Part shown: piece by piece, positions 16,304-25,154 of the stretch
Layout: every line of letters begins with the position of its first letter
Position numbering within the stretch: the stretch's first letter is position 1
Assembly (NCBI GenBank): GCA_004321735.1
Contig: SGZB01000010.1
Location: 1 to 35,400, forward strand
Reading direction: 5' to 3'
Source: Flavobacteriales bacterium
Lineage (GTDB): Bacteria > Bacteroidota > Bacteroidia > Flavobacteriales > Flavobacteriaceae
DNA: 35,400 bases
The notes under the pieces: model-generated
Databases searched by the model: none
Seen by the model: only the letters and a program-made list of their open reading frames with translations
Told to the model about the DNA's origin: nothing
Made by a program: the position numbers and the translations under genes

Positions 16304-17824
16304 CTAGAACGGTTCATCCTCACTATCCTCATTTCTATAGCTTCCGCTTTCAAATGCTTGATCTGGGTTAATTCTGGTATCGTTGTTGATTTTAGATTGA
16401 AATTCAAAAGGATTTTCAAAAGTGTTCAGATTTTCAAATTTTCCTAGAGAACTTATAAATTTAAGCTTAATAGAGTTTAAGCCTCCGTTTCTGTGTTTAG
16501 AGACAATGAATTCAGCTTGCCCTGCAGATGGTGTTCTGTCTTCATCATCCCATTCATCAATTTTATAATATTCAGGTCTATATAAAAAAGAAACAATATC
16601 GGCGTCCTGCTCAATTGCTCCTGATTCACGTAAATCGGAAAGTATTGGCCTCTTAGTTCCTCCTCTTAGTTCAACAGCTCTTGAAAGCTGGGAAAGAGCA
16701 ATAATCGGTATTTCTAACTCCTTTGAAAGTGCTTTTAAGTTTCTAGAAATTGTAGATATTTCTTGTTCCCTGTTTCCTGTTTTTTGAGATGAACCAACAG
16801 TCATCAATTGAAGATAATCTAAGACTATTAATTTAATACCATATTGAGAAGATAATCTTCTTGCTTTCGCTCTTAAGTCAAAAATTGACAAAGAAGGTGT
16901 ATCATCAATATATAGAGGAGCACTTTCTAAGTTGGAAACTTTTACGTTTAGCTGTTCCCACTCAAATTTTTCTAGCTTTCCAGTTCTCAATTTTTCAGAG
17001 TTAAGTCCAGTCTCGGAGGAAATTAATCTAGTAATGAGCTGAATTGCTGACATTTCAAGAGAGAAAAATGCTACAGGAATATTATTCTCTACAGAAATAT
17101 TTCTAGCCATTGAAAGAGTAAAAGCGGTTTTACCCATTCCTGGTCTTGCTGCTATAATTATTAAATCACTTTCTTGCCATCCTGATGTAAGTTTATCAAT
17201 TTCATGGAAACCAGATGGAATACCACTAAGCCCCTCTTTTTTTGATATTTCTTCAATTTTTGCTTTTGCTAGACTTACTAAACTTTCAGCAGTTTGAGAA
17301 TTCTTTTTAAGATTTCCTTGAGATATATCGTAAATTTTAGATTCTGCTGCATCTAATAAATCAAAAACATCACTTGTTTCATCATAAGAATTTTCAATTA
17401 TTTCATTTGAAATTTCAATAAGTCTTCTTTGAATATATTTTTGAAGAATAATTCTTGAATGAAATTCAATATGGGCTGAAGATGAAACTTTCTGAGTTAA
17501 GCCAATTAAATAAACATCTCCACCAATAAAAGAGAGTTTAGAGTCTTTTTTTAATTGATAAGAAACAGTTTTTAAATCAATGGGCTCTTGTTTTTCAAAT
17601 AAACTAATAATTGCTTCAAAAATAGCTTTGTGTGTATCTTTATAGAAGACGTTAGAATGTAAAATATCAATAACTTCATCAACACCTTTTTTATCAATCA
17701 TCATGGCACCTAGAACAATCTCTTCTAAATCAACAGCTTGCGGTGGAATTTTTCCTTTTTGAAGTGAATATAAGGATCCAGAATTTGGATTATTAGATGA
17801 ACCAAGGTTAGTAACACTCTTCAT
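16304..17824 (-). CDS. dnaB: Replicative DNA helicase DnaB
   Basis: The 506-residue helicase has an N-terminal primase-interacting domain beginning near PPQAVDLEEIVLGAMM and a RecA-like C-terminal domain with Walker A ARPGMGKT (226-233), the FFSLEMSA block, Walker B LIVLDYLQLM and the SRAVELRGGTKRPILSDLRESGAIEQ-region motif. It unwinds DNA at the replication fork as a hexamer. No intein is present. The C-terminal tail after about 470 is acidic and poorly conserved. The gene stands alone on the minus strand, between rplT and accA. No clear promoter element was found in the 103-base gap upstream. Confidence 0.97.
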   Translation of the reverse strand: MKSVTNLGSSNNPNSGSLYSLQKGKIPPQAVDLEEIVLGAMMIDKKGVDEVIDILHSNVFYKDTHKAIFEAIISLFEKQEPIDLKTVSYQLKKDSKLSFIGGDVYLIGLTQKVSSSAHIEFHSRIILQKYIQRRLIEISNEIIENSYDETSDVFDLLDAAESKIYDISQGNLKKNSQTAESLVSLAKAKIEEISKKEGLSGIPSGFHEIDKLTSGWQESDLIIIAARPGMGKTAFTLSMARNISVENNIPVAFFSLEMSAIQLITRLISSETGLNSEKLRTGKLEKFEWEQLNVKVSNLESAPLYIDDTPSLSIFDLRAKARRLSSQYGIKLIVLDYLQLMTVGSSQKTGNREQEISTISRNLKALSKELEIPIIALSQLSRAVELRGGTKRPILSDLRESGAIEQDADIVSFLYRPEYYKIDEWDDEDRTPSAGQAEFIVSKHRNGGLNSIKLKFISSLGKFENLNTFENPFEFQSKINNDTRINPDQAFESGSYRNEDSEDEPF

Positions 17825-17927
17825 ACTACTAACTTATTAAATCATTAAATAAAATGAATTAATCTAAAAAGATAAGAGATAACAATTAAATGTTAATAAG
17901 TGTAAGAAAACTGTTGATAGAGATATT

Positions 17928-18881
17928 TTAATCAGAAAAAACTCCCATAGAAATGTATCTGTCCGATCTTTTCTTGAGTAAAGATGATACTGAAATAGAT
18001 TTAAGTTCTTTAAATGATTCTAAAATTTCATTTTTTACTGTGTTAAAAACTTTTTCTCTATTTTGATGAGCACCACCTAGGGGTTCTTTAATAATTTTAT
18101 CAATCAACTTATTTTTTTTCATGTCCTGTGGAGTAAGTTTAAGTGCTTCAGCTGCTTTTTCCTTGTAATCCCAGCTTCTCCATAAAATTGAGGAACACGA
18201 TTCAGGTGAAATAACTGAATACCAAGTATTTTCTAACATCATAACTTTATCTCCAATTCCAATTCCGAGAGCTCCACCAGATGCGCCCTCTCCTATCACA
18301 ATGCAAATAATTTGTGTTTTCAAAGAAAACATTTCAAATAAATTTCTTGCAATTGCCTCTGCCTGTCCTTTTTCCTCAGCCTCAATACCTGGATATGCTC
18401 CTGGTGTATCTATCAAAGTGATAATTGGAATTTTAAATTTTTCAGCTGACTTCATTAGCCTTAGAGCTTTTCTGTATCCCTCAGGGTTAGCCATTCCAAA
18501 GTTTCTAAACTGTCTTGTTTTAATATTGTTTCCTTTCTGCTGTCCAATAAACATGAAAGATTGATTATTGATTTTTCCTAGTCCACCAATCATAGCTTTA
18601 TCATCTGAAATATTTCTGTCACCGTGTAGCTCAAGAAAATTACCATCAGTTAAAGCATTGATATAATCTAGGGTATAGGGTCTTGAGGGATGTCTAGATA
18701 GCTGGACCCTTTGCCATGGTGTAAGATTTGAATAAATATCTTTCTTTGTTTGTTCAATCTTAGCTTTAAGATTTTTGTAAGTATCTTTAACATCAACCTT
18801 ACTTTCATTCCGTATTTCATTACACTTTTCAAGTTGATCCTCTAATTCTTTGAGAGGTAATTCAAAATCTAAATACTCCAT
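17928..18881 (-). CDS. accA: Acetyl-CoA carboxylase carboxyltransferase, alpha subunit
   Basis: The 317-residue protein is the alpha subunit of the carboxyltransferase that makes malonyl-CoA for fatty acid synthesis, acting with AccD, which is not in the window. Clear blocks are [38 protein letters not shown], the [19 protein letters not shown] stretch, [20 protein letters not shown] and [13 protein letters not shown], followed by [20 protein letters not shown]. Length is usual. It follows the LptF/G-family gene by 31 bases on the same strand and has its own promoter at the end of that gene. Confidence 0.97.
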   Translation of the reverse strand: MEYLDFELPLKELEDQLEKCNEIRNESKVDVKDTYKNLKAKIEQTKKDIYSNLTPWQRVQLSRHPSRPYTLDYINALTDGNFLELHGDRNISDDKAMIGGLGKINNQSFMFIGQQKGNNIKTRQFRNFGMANPEGYRKALRLMKSAEKFKIPIITLIDTPGAYPGIEAEEKGQAEAIARNLFEMFSLKTQIICIVIGEGASGGALGIGIGDKVMMLENTWYSVISPESCSSILWRSWDYKEKAAEALKLTPQDMKKNKLIDKIIKEPLGGAHQNREKVFNTVKNEILESFKELKSISVSSLLKKRSDRYISMGVFSD

Positions 18882-18895
18882 TAAAAAAGTTTAGT

Positions 18896-18926
18896 CAAAA
18901 TTAAAGTATTCGTCACTTTCTTACAA
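18896..18926 (-). promoter_or_regulatory. Promoter of accA overlapping the upstream gene end
   Basis: On the minus strand TTG (18926-18924), a 20-base spacer and TAATTTTG (18903-18896) fit the Bacteroidota consensus with a spacer at the long end. The start would fall near 18892, about 11 bases before the accA ATG. The -33 half lies in the last codons of the LptF/G-family gene. Confidence 0.55.
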
Positions 18927-19989
18927 CTTTGATAATGTATAATGTTACAAAAAGAAATAAAAAGTTGGGTAGCCAAGCTCCTATGTTTGGGTTTATTTCA
19001 GATTTAGAAACCAAAACTGAAAAGAGTTTGTCAAAAAAAATAAAAATAAAAGCTAGAATTATTCCGACGGCTAAATTTAAACCAATACCCCCTCTTTTTT
19101 TAGTTGAAGCTACTGCTAAAGCCAGAATTGTTAATATCAATACGGTTATTGGTAAAGTATAGCGCTTATTTCGCTCTAAAATATGGCTTGATAAAAGTGG
19201 TGAGCCGCTAGCTCTTTCCAAATCAATAAATTTATTTAACTCAAAAAGATTTAAGGTTTTAGCTTGATAATTTACCGGAGATAAATCATCAATTTTAAAA
19301 TTAAATACAGTGTCAAGAATCTTTTTTGTGTATATAAATTCTAGATCGTTACTATATGATCTTTTAAAGTAATCAGTCAATCTATATATACTATCCTCCT
19401 CAACCCATCTAATATTTCTTGCAAAAATTTTTTCTTTTAAAACATTATCTTCGAAGACTTCGTACGAAAAATTATATGCTTGTGCCCTAGTTGGGTTGTA
19501 AGAACTTACATAAATAAAATCATTATCTCCGATTTGCTTGTAAAGTTTTGTAACATTCCTGTCTTTTTTATTCTTACTTAAATATTGATACTGAAATTCA
19601 TTAAAGCTTTTATTCTTTTCTGGAACTACAAACATTCCTGAATAAAATGTGAGAAGAGAAATAAGTAATCCTGAAATTAAAAATGGTTGCATATATCTTT
19701 TAAATGATATACCTGAACTCAAAATAGCAATCACCTCAGAATTACTTGATAATTTTGAAGTAAACCAAATAACAGATAAAAAAACGAATATCGGAACTAA
19801 AAAATATCCATAATACCATATAAAATCTGAATAATATTCAAGTATTTGATTAAAACTCAAATCGTGTTCTTTAAACTTGTCAACTTTTTCAGAAATATCT
19901 ACAAGAATACCTATTGGAATAAATAATAAAAACATAGTTAAAAATGTTTTTATGAACTTTTTTATTATATATATATCAATAATTTTCAT
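18913..19989 (-). CDS. LptF/LptG-family permease
   Basis: The 358-residue protein has the YjgP/YjgQ layout: two or three membrane helices at the N-terminus (about 12-120), a periplasmic beta-jellyroll domain (about 130-265) and three C-terminal helices (about 275-355). The opening MKIIDIYIIKKFIKTFLTMF and the SSNSEVIAILSSGISFKRYM stretch are characteristic. LptF and LptG form the membrane part of the ABC machine that extracts lipopolysaccharide from the inner membrane. Sequence alone does not separate LptF from LptG here. The gene overlaps the tgt stop by one base, so the two are coupled; this tgt-lptG-like pairing is common in the lineage, which weakly favours LptG. Confidence 0.9.
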   Translation of the reverse strand: MKIIDIYIIKKFIKTFLTMFLLFIPIGILVDISEKVDKFKEHDLSFNQILEYYSDFIWYYGYFLVPIFVFLSVIWFTSKLSSNSEVIAILSSGISFKRYMQPFLISGLLISLLTFYSGMFVVPEKNKSFNEFQYQYLSKNKKDRNVTKLYKQIGDNDFIYVSSYNPTRAQAYNFSYEVFEDNVLKEKIFARNIRWVEEDSIYRLTDYFKRSYSNDLEFIYTKKILDTVFNFKIDDLSPVNYQAKTLNLFELNKFIDLERASGSPLLSSHILERNKRYTLPITVLILTILALAVASTKKRGGIGLNLAVGIILAFIFIFFDKLFSVLVSKSEINPNIGAWLPNFLFLFVTLYIIKVVRK

Positions 19990-21119
19990 TAAAGCCTCTG
20001 ATCTAGTTTCTTTATAATTTTATTTTTCCAAGATAGAAAATTATCTTTTTTAATTTCTTCTTTAGCTTTTTCAATAATCCACTTATAAAAACCTAAATTA
20101 TGTATTGTAGCAATCTGTTTGCCTAAATTTTCATTTATTGAAAATAAATGTCTTAAGTATGCTTTGGTATAGGAATTATCAACAAAAGTTTTTCCATTAG
20201 TATCGATTATAGTATGATCATTTTTCCATTTTTCATTCTTTATATTGATTGTACCTTCAGAGGTAAAAAGCATTCCATTCCTTGCATTTCTTGTTGGCAT
20301 AACACAATCAAACATATCTATACCAAGACTGATGTTTTCAATTAAATTTCCAGGTGTTCCAACACCCATTAGATATCTGGGTTTTTGCTTTGGAAGAATA
20401 CCACAAACAACTTCTGAAATTTCGTACATAATTTCATGAGGTTCACCAACTGACAACCCCCCTATTGCATTACCTGGTAAGTCTTTTGACGAAATAAATT
20501 TTGCTGATTCTAACCTTAAGTCTTTATGCATTCCACCTTGAACTATAGGAAATAAAACCTGATTATGAGAATATTTACTTTTTGTTTCATTAAATCTATT
20601 TATACACCTATCTAACCATTCATGTGTCAAATGCATAGAAGATCGAACGTAAGATTTTTCACAAGGATATGGAGTGCACTCATCAAATGCCATTATAATG
20701 TCAGCACCAATTGATCTCTGTATGTCAACAGCTTTTTCAGGATTAAAAAAATGGTATGACCCATCAATATGTGACTTAAACTTCACTCCGTCTTCATTAA
20801 TTTTTCTGTTATTTGAAAGAGAATAAACTTGATACCCTCCACTATCAGTTAAAATATTTTTTTTCCAATTCATAAATTTGTGTATACCACCAGCATTTTC
20901 TAAAATTTCAGTACCAGGCCTTAAGTACAAATGATATGTATTTGAAAGTATAACATCTGGTGAGATACTTTCATTAAGATCTTTTACATGTACTCCTTTA
21001 ATTGCTGCAGATGTAGCAACTGGCATAAAAATAGGTGTATCAAATTTTCCGTGAGAAGTTTGTATTTCACCCAAACGAGCTTTTGAATCTTTATCTTCTT
21101 TAATTAATGAAAACTGCAT
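19989..21119 (-). CDS. tgt: tRNA-guanine transglycosylase (queuine tRNA-ribosyltransferase)
   Basis: The 376-residue enzyme exchanges guanine 34 of certain tRNAs for a queuosine precursor. The catalytic parts are clear: TDSGGYQVYSL (Asp92), FDECTPYPC, GGLSVGEP and the nucleophile region FDCVMPTRNARNG (Asp271). The YLRHLF block and the histidine in IATIHNLGFY (His340) also match. Unusually, the region 300-320, where standard bacterial Tgt has the CxCxxC zinc cysteines, has no cysteine at all. The start follows a TATATTTG element with a predicted leader of about four bases. It overlaps the next gene by one base. Confidence 0.95.
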   Translation of the reverse strand: MQFSLIKEDKDSKARLGEIQTSHGKFDTPIFMPVATSAAIKGVHVKDLNESISPDVILSNTYHLYLRPGTEILENAGGIHKFMNWKKNILTDSGGYQVYSLSNNRKINEDGVKFKSHIDGSYHFFNPEKAVDIQRSIGADIIMAFDECTPYPCEKSYVRSSMHLTHEWLDRCINRFNETKSKYSHNQVLFPIVQGGMHKDLRLESAKFISSKDLPGNAIGGLSVGEPHEIMYEISEVVCGILPKQKPRYLMGVGTPGNLIENISLGIDMFDCVMPTRNARNGMLFTSEGTINIKNEKWKNDHTIIDTNGKTFVDNSYTKAYLRHLFSINENLGKQIATIHNLGFYKWIIEKAKEEIKKDNFLSWKNKIIKKLDQRL

Positions 21120-21126
21120 TGAATAT

Positions 21127-21134
21127 CAAATATA
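21127..21134 (-). promoter_or_regulatory. Bacteroidota -7 element of tgt
   Basis: On the minus strand this is TATATTTG, seven bases before the tgt ATG. No TTG lies at the right distance, so only the -7 half is supported. It implies a very short leader. Confidence 0.5.
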
Positions 21135-21212
21135 ATTCATCTATATATTCTATTTCATTAATCTTGTTAATTAAAATTAAAGATTAGTTGATAAGTTTAA
21201 TTTTATTTTAAG

Positions 21213-21241
21213 TTGCTTTAAAAAGTTTGAATCTATTTTTG
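21213..21241 (+). promoter_or_regulatory. Full -33/-7 promoter of the transketolase genes
   Basis: TTG (21213-21215), an 18-base spacer and TATTTTTG (21234-21241) match the Bacteroidota consensus. The -7 box ends four bases before the ATG at 21246, so transcription would begin at or within a base or two of the start codon. Confidence 0.65.
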
Positions 21242-21245
21242 AATT

Positions 21246-22082
21246 ATGAACTATCACCAAAAATTAATTTATCAAATTAGACGCGATATCTTAAGAATGG
21301 TAAATGCAGTTAATTCTGGACACCCGGGTGGATCTCTTGGGTGCGTTGAGTTTTTTGTAGCACTTTTCTTTAGCGTGATGGATAGAAATAATGAGTTTAG
21401 TATGGATGGCATCAATGAAGATATATTTTTTCTATCAAACGGACATATTTCTCCAGTATACTACTCTACTTTATCAAGGGCCGAATACTTTCCTGTAGTA
21501 GAACTTAAAACTTTTAGAAAAATTAATTCCAGATTGCAGGGACACCCTACAACACACGAAAATCTTCCAGGTGTAAGAATTGCCAGTGGATCTTTAGGAC
21601 AGGGAATGTCTGTAGCTATTGGTGCTGCTCTTTCAAAAAAATTTAATGAAGATGATAAAATTGTTTACAGCCTTCATGGTGACGGTGAGTTACAAGAAGG
21701 ACAAAATTGGGAGGCCATCATGTTTGCCTCTGCCAACAAAGTAGATAACCTCATATGTACTGTTGATTACAATAAAAAACAAATTGATGGTTCTCTAGAC
21801 GATGTATTAGACTTAGGAAATTTAGAGCAAAAATTTAAAGCTTTTGATTGGGAAGTCATTTCAAATGTAAATGGAAATAATTACGAAGAAATAGAATCAG
21901 CACTCAATAAAGCAAAGACATTGACTGGAAACGAGAAACCAATTGTAATTATCATGGATACTGAAATGGGTAATGGAGTTGATTTTATGATGGGAAGTCA
22001 CAAATGGCACGGTGTTGCACCAAACGACGAACAATTAGGTGAAGCACTAAAACAAAATCCAGAAACAATTAAAGATTATTAG
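21246..22082 (+). CDS. Transketolase, N-terminal (thiamine diphosphate-binding) subunit
   Basis: The 278-residue protein covers the first third of a transketolase: QIRRDILRMVNAVNSGHPGG, the GSLGQGMSVAIGAALS block and the thiamine diphosphate/Mg motif LHGDGELQEGQNWEA. Transketolase moves two-carbon units between sugars of the pentose phosphate pathway. The chain is split here, the remainder being the next gene, which starts 1 base after its stop; two-subunit transketolases are common and this is not a frameshift. The predicted mRNA is close to leaderless. Confidence 0.95.
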   Translation: MNYHQKLIYQIRRDILRMVNAVNSGHPGGSLGCVEFFVALFFSVMDRNNEFSMDGINEDIFFLSNGHISPVYYSTLSRAEYFPVVELKTFRKINSRLQGHPTTHENLPGVRIASGSLGQGMSVAIGAALSKKFNEDDKIVYSLHGDGELQEGQNWEAIMFASANKVDNLICTVDYNKKQIDGSLDDVLDLGNLEQKFKAFDWEVISNVNGNNYEEIESALNKAKTLTGNEKPIVIIMDTEMGNGVDFMMGSHKWHGVAPNDEQLGEALKQNPETIKDY

Positions 22083-22083
22083 T

Positions 22084-23040
22084 ATGATTAAGTTTAAAAA
22101 TACAGGAAATGTAGATACTAGGTCTGGTTTTGGCGAGGGTTTACTAGAACTTGGAAGAGAAAATAAAAATATTGTAGCTCTTTGTGCAGATTTGACTGGA
22201 TCCCTAAAGATGAATGCATTTAAAGAAAACTTTCCAGAAAGATTTATACAAGTTGGAATTGCTGAAGCAAATATGATGGGTATAGCTGCAGGCCTAACAA
22301 TTGGTGGTAAAATACCATACACAGGAACTTTTGCTAATTTTTCGACAGGAAGAGTTTATGATCAAATTAGACAATCTATAGCATATTCTGGAAAAAATGT
22401 AAAAATTTGTGCATCTCATGCAGGAATTACTTTGGGTGAAGATGGAGCTACCCACCAAATTTTAGAAGATATCGGATTAATGAAGATGTTACCTGGAATG
22501 ACAGTTATCAATCCATGTGATTTTAATCAAACAAAAGCTGCAACAAAAGCTATATCAATGATTAATGGTCCAGTTTATTTAAGGTTTGGTAGACCAAAGG
22601 TTCCAAATTTTACATCTGATTCAATAGATTTTCAAATTGGTAAAGGAATTAAATTGGTTGAAGGTAATGATGTTACTATAATAGCGACTGGACATTTAGT
22701 TTGGGAGGCTTTGGAAGCTGAAAAAGAGTTATCGAAAATAGGAATAAGTGCTGAAGTTATTAATATCCATACAATTAAACCTTTAGACGAAGATATTGTC
22801 TTAAAATCGGTTAATAAAACCAAGTGTGTAGTTTCATGCGAAGAACATAATATTATTGGAGGGTTAGGAGAATCTATTTCCAGAGTTTTAGTCAATAATT
22901 TTTTATGTCCTATGGAGTTTGTTGGTGTTAATGATAAATTTGGTGAATCAGGCATACCTAGTGAACTTATGGAAAAATATGGTTTAAACTCTAAAAACAT
23001 CATTGAAAAATGCAAAAAAGTAATTTCAAGAAAAAGCTAA
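22084..23040 (+). CDS. Transketolase, C-terminal subunit
   Basis: The 318-residue protein carries the pyrimidine-binding and C-terminal domains of transketolase. Visible blocks are TRSGFGEGLLELG, the GIAEANMMGIAAGL motif with the catalytic glutamate, SHAGITLGEDGATHQ, and VYLRFGRPKVP. The C-terminal domain has NIHTIKPLDEDIV and EEHNIIGGLGE. It works as a complex with the preceding subunit. Its start is separated by one base from the previous stop, and its last 31 bases overlap the start of the beta-barrel gene in another frame. Confidence 0.95.
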   Translation: MIKFKNTGNVDTRSGFGEGLLELGRENKNIVALCADLTGSLKMNAFKENFPERFIQVGIAEANMMGIAAGLTIGGKIPYTGTFANFSTGRVYDQIRQSIAYSGKNVKICASHAGITLGEDGATHQILEDIGLMKMLPGMTVINPCDFNQTKAATKAISMINGPVYLRFGRPKVPNFTSDSIDFQIGKGIKLVEGNDVTIIATGHLVWEALEAEKELSKIGISAEVINIHTIKPLDEDIVLKSVNKTKCVVSCEEHNIIGGLGESISRVLVNNFLCPMEFVGVNDKFGESGIPSELMEKYGLNSKNIIEKCKKVISRKS

Positions 23041-23696
23041 TTATATTTAAGGTTTTTTTTATCTTATTTATGATCAGCAGTTCTGCCACTGCTCAAATTG
23101 AATTTGGAATTAAAGGTGGATTAAATTTTAATTCTGGTTTGAATGAGACTTATCTAATTGAAGCCTTGCAAAGTCAGGGAAAACCTGATGGTGACTTTAA
23201 TATTTTTGATAAAAAAACTGGTCATTTTTTTGGTCTATATTCAAAAATCAAATTTGGTGGCTTTTTCTTACAACCAGAATTCCTATATACAAAGATTAAT
23301 AGTAAGTATGATCTAACATATTCTTGGAATATTATGGGAGAAATTGTTGATGAATTTTCTGAAAACAGAATTCAAATCCCAGTAACAGTTGGTATTGATT
23401 TATTACAAGGAAAATTAAGTTTTTTTGCAGGTCCAGCCTTTAATTTCATATCTGATGTCTATTTCACTGATAATAATGAAAAGCAGTCAATTGCTGATTT
23501 ATATGAAAAATCACTCATTACACTACAGTATGGCATGTCTTTAAATTTTGGAAAACTCGGTTTTGATTTTAGGATTAATAGAGGTTTTGGAGAAAAAGAA
23601 ATTGTTTACGTTGAAAAGGTTTTGGGAGGAAATAAAAATCAGATTGTGCGAACTGATGGACTAATGACAATGCTGTCAGCAAAATATAGGTTTTAG
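23010..23696 (+). CDS. Outer membrane beta-barrel protein (PorT/OMP_b-brl-like)
   Basis: The 228-residue protein has a lysine-rich N-terminus, a hydrophobic signal core and likely cleavage after the SSATAQ segment. It then shows IEFGIKGGLNFNSG, a typical opening of small Bacteroidota barrels of the porin/PorT-like group. The remaining sequence alternates in polarity with GLYSKIKFGGFFLQPEFLYT and ends in phenylalanine after LSAKYRF. No ligand or catalytic motif is visible. The start ATG is inside the transketolase gene and preserves a good signal peptide; a later methionine would cut into the hydrophobic core. It is likely cotranscribed with the transketolase genes. Its end overlaps the convergent lipoprotein gene by 4 bases. 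Confidence 0.85.
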   Translation: MQKSNFKKKLIIFKVFFILFMISSSATAQIEFGIKGGLNFNSGLNETYLIEALQSQGKPDGDFNIFDKKTGHFFGLYSKIKFGGFFLQPEFLYTKINSKYDLTYSWNIMGEIVDEFSENRIQIPVTVGIDLLQGKLSFFAGPAFNFISDVYFTDNNEKQSIADLYEKSLITLQYGMSLNFGKLGFDFRINRGFGEKEIVYVEKVLGGNKNQIVRTDGLMTMLSAKYRF

Positions 23697-24598
23697 TTAT
23701 CTGGGTCTAAATAATCTGGAACACCATCACCGTCAGTATCATCTATAACTCCATCATTATTCTTGTCTAATTCATCTTTTGTTAAGACTCCATCACCATC
23801 ATCATCATTATCTCTATAGTTTGCAAAGCCGTCTGAGTCTGTATCATCATTCTCAAAATCTCTATCACCATCCACATCTTCATCAATAGTTAAGACATTA
23901 TCATTATCATGATCAGTAACATTAATAGTCATCATATCAACAGAGAATATTAGAGGAGAATATGCTGGTATGATTGTAGTGCCGTTTTGGAAATAACCTA
24001 GACCTGATGGCATGATAACGAATCCTATACCAAAATTTTTGAATTCATAAGTCCCATCATTATTTATTATAATTTCACCTCTTTTTAAATTTGGAATAAA
24101 CTCTTTAAAACCTTTAACTAGATTTTTTGCTTCAAGCCAAACAGGAGTTTTTCTAGAATCAAAAGTTTTATTATTAAATAAAAAACCCTTATAAGAAACA
24201 TAAATTGAATCAGCAATAGTTGGATTAGATCCAGACCCCTCTCTAATTATATGATAATATAAATTGTGTTTTATTATATTGTCGTTCTCATCTTTAACAT
24301 CTATTTCAATAGTTGATACTTGGTCATATAACGAAGTTTTTGATGCATTATCTCCAGCAATGGTGTCAATTATAAACTCTGTGGTTTCATTTGGATTTAG
24401 GTTTACAAAATCTTCATAGTTGTAAAAATGAGTTTGCATAAATTCAATTATCGAATCATTTTCAACAATGTGTTGTTCAGCCATATCTCGTGGTGGTTCA
24501 ACATTATCTTCTTCAGAATCTTTCTTACAAGAAAAAAATATTAGCGATATGGAAAGAATTAAAAAATGTGATTTATTAATTTTAATCAAAGTGAACAT
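23693..24598 (-). CDS. FKBP-type peptidyl-prolyl isomerase-like lipoprotein with Asp-rich tail
   Basis: The 301-residue protein opens with a lipoprotein signal ending FFSC (Cys24) followed by KKDSEEDN, a Lys/acidic stretch common on Bacteroidota lipoproteins. The middle (about 110-230) resembles an FKBP fold: DSIYVSYKGFLFNNKTFDS, WLEAKNLVKGFKEFIPNLKRGE and FVIMPSGLGYFQNG. The C-terminal 70 residues are a run of D-x-D/N-x-D-G units (for example DVDGDRDFENDDTDSDGFAN), as in thrombospondin type 3 calcium-binding repeats. FKBP proteins catalyse proline isomerisation and assist folding; whether this one is active is not clear from sequence. The gene stands alone on the minus strand. It probably faces the periplasm or cell surface. 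Confidence 0.85.
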   Translation of the reverse strand: MFTLIKINKSHFLILSISLIFFSCKKDSEEDNVEPPRDMAEQHIVENDSIIEFMQTHFYNYEDFVNLNPNETTEFIIDTIAGDNASKTSLYDQVSTIEIDVKDENDNIIKHNLYYHIIREGSGSNPTIADSIYVSYKGFLFNNKTFDSRKTPVWLEAKNLVKGFKEFIPNLKRGEIIINNDGTYEFKNFGIGFVIMPSGLGYFQNGTTIIPAYSPLIFSVDMMTINVTDHDNDNVLTIDEDVDGDRDFENDDTDSDGFANYRDNDDDGDGVLTKDELDKNNDGVIDDTDGDGVPDYLDPDN

Positions 24599-24662
24599 TT
24601 TTAAACAGGCGCAAGATACAATTTTCTAAATATTTTATGTTAGATTTATAATGATATTTCAT

Positions 24663-25154
24663 ATGAAAAAACAAGTATTAGATTTCGAAAAAATAAATAG
24701 AATTTGCGGAAGACTTGCCTATCAAATTCTTGAAAATAACATTAATGAAGATGAAATCCTTTTAGTTGGGATTAAAGAAAAAGGATATGAAATAGCAAAA
24801 ATAATTGAGCAAAAACTGAAGGATATAACTTCAAGTAAAGTACACTTAAAATCAATAACGATAGATAAAAAAAATCCAAATCAAATATCTGAATTTGACA
24901 TTAATTTCAATCAAATGCCAAAAAGTGTTTATTTAGTTGATGATGTTCTCAACACAGGTAAAACTCTCATGTTTGCTGTAAACTCACTTCTGAAGTATGA
25001 TTTTGACCTGATAAAAACTCTTGTTTTAATAGATAGAAATCACAAAAGATATCCAATAAAAGTAGATTTTAAAGGCATCTCACTTTCCACAAATCTAGAC
25101 GATACTGTTAAATTAATTTCAGAAAATAAAAATTTGGAGGCAGTTCTAGTTTAA
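24663..25154 (+). CDS. Phosphoribosyltransferase (PyrR-like type I fold)
   Basis: From the ATG at 24663 the protein has 163 residues. It contains the PRPP-binding motif VYLVDDVLNTGKTL, with the paired aspartates and following Gly/Thr typical of type I phosphoribosyltransferases. VGIKEKGYEIAK and the end VDFKGISLSTNLDD also fit the PyrR/uracil phosphoribosyltransferase-like branch found in Flavobacteriia. The base substrate is not evident; PyrR-like proteins can bind RNA or salvage uracil. An alternative ATG at 24651 would add four residues, but the later start gives the better N-terminus MKKQVLDF. It overlaps the convergent aroK end by 9 bases, an arrangement I recall as common in the group. 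Confidence 0.88.
   Translation: MKKQVLDFEKINRICGRLAYQILENNINEDEILLVGIKEKGYEIAKIIEQKLKDITSSKVHLKSITIDKKNPNQISEFDINFNQMPKSVYLVDDVLNTGKTLMFAVNSLLKYDFDLIKTLVLIDRNHKRYPIKVDFKGISLSTNLDDTVKLISENKNLEAVLV

Noticed and set aside
21246-23040. Transketolase broken by a frameshift
   Set aside because: Both halves have proper starts and stops at a known domain boundary; two-subunit transketolases are common.
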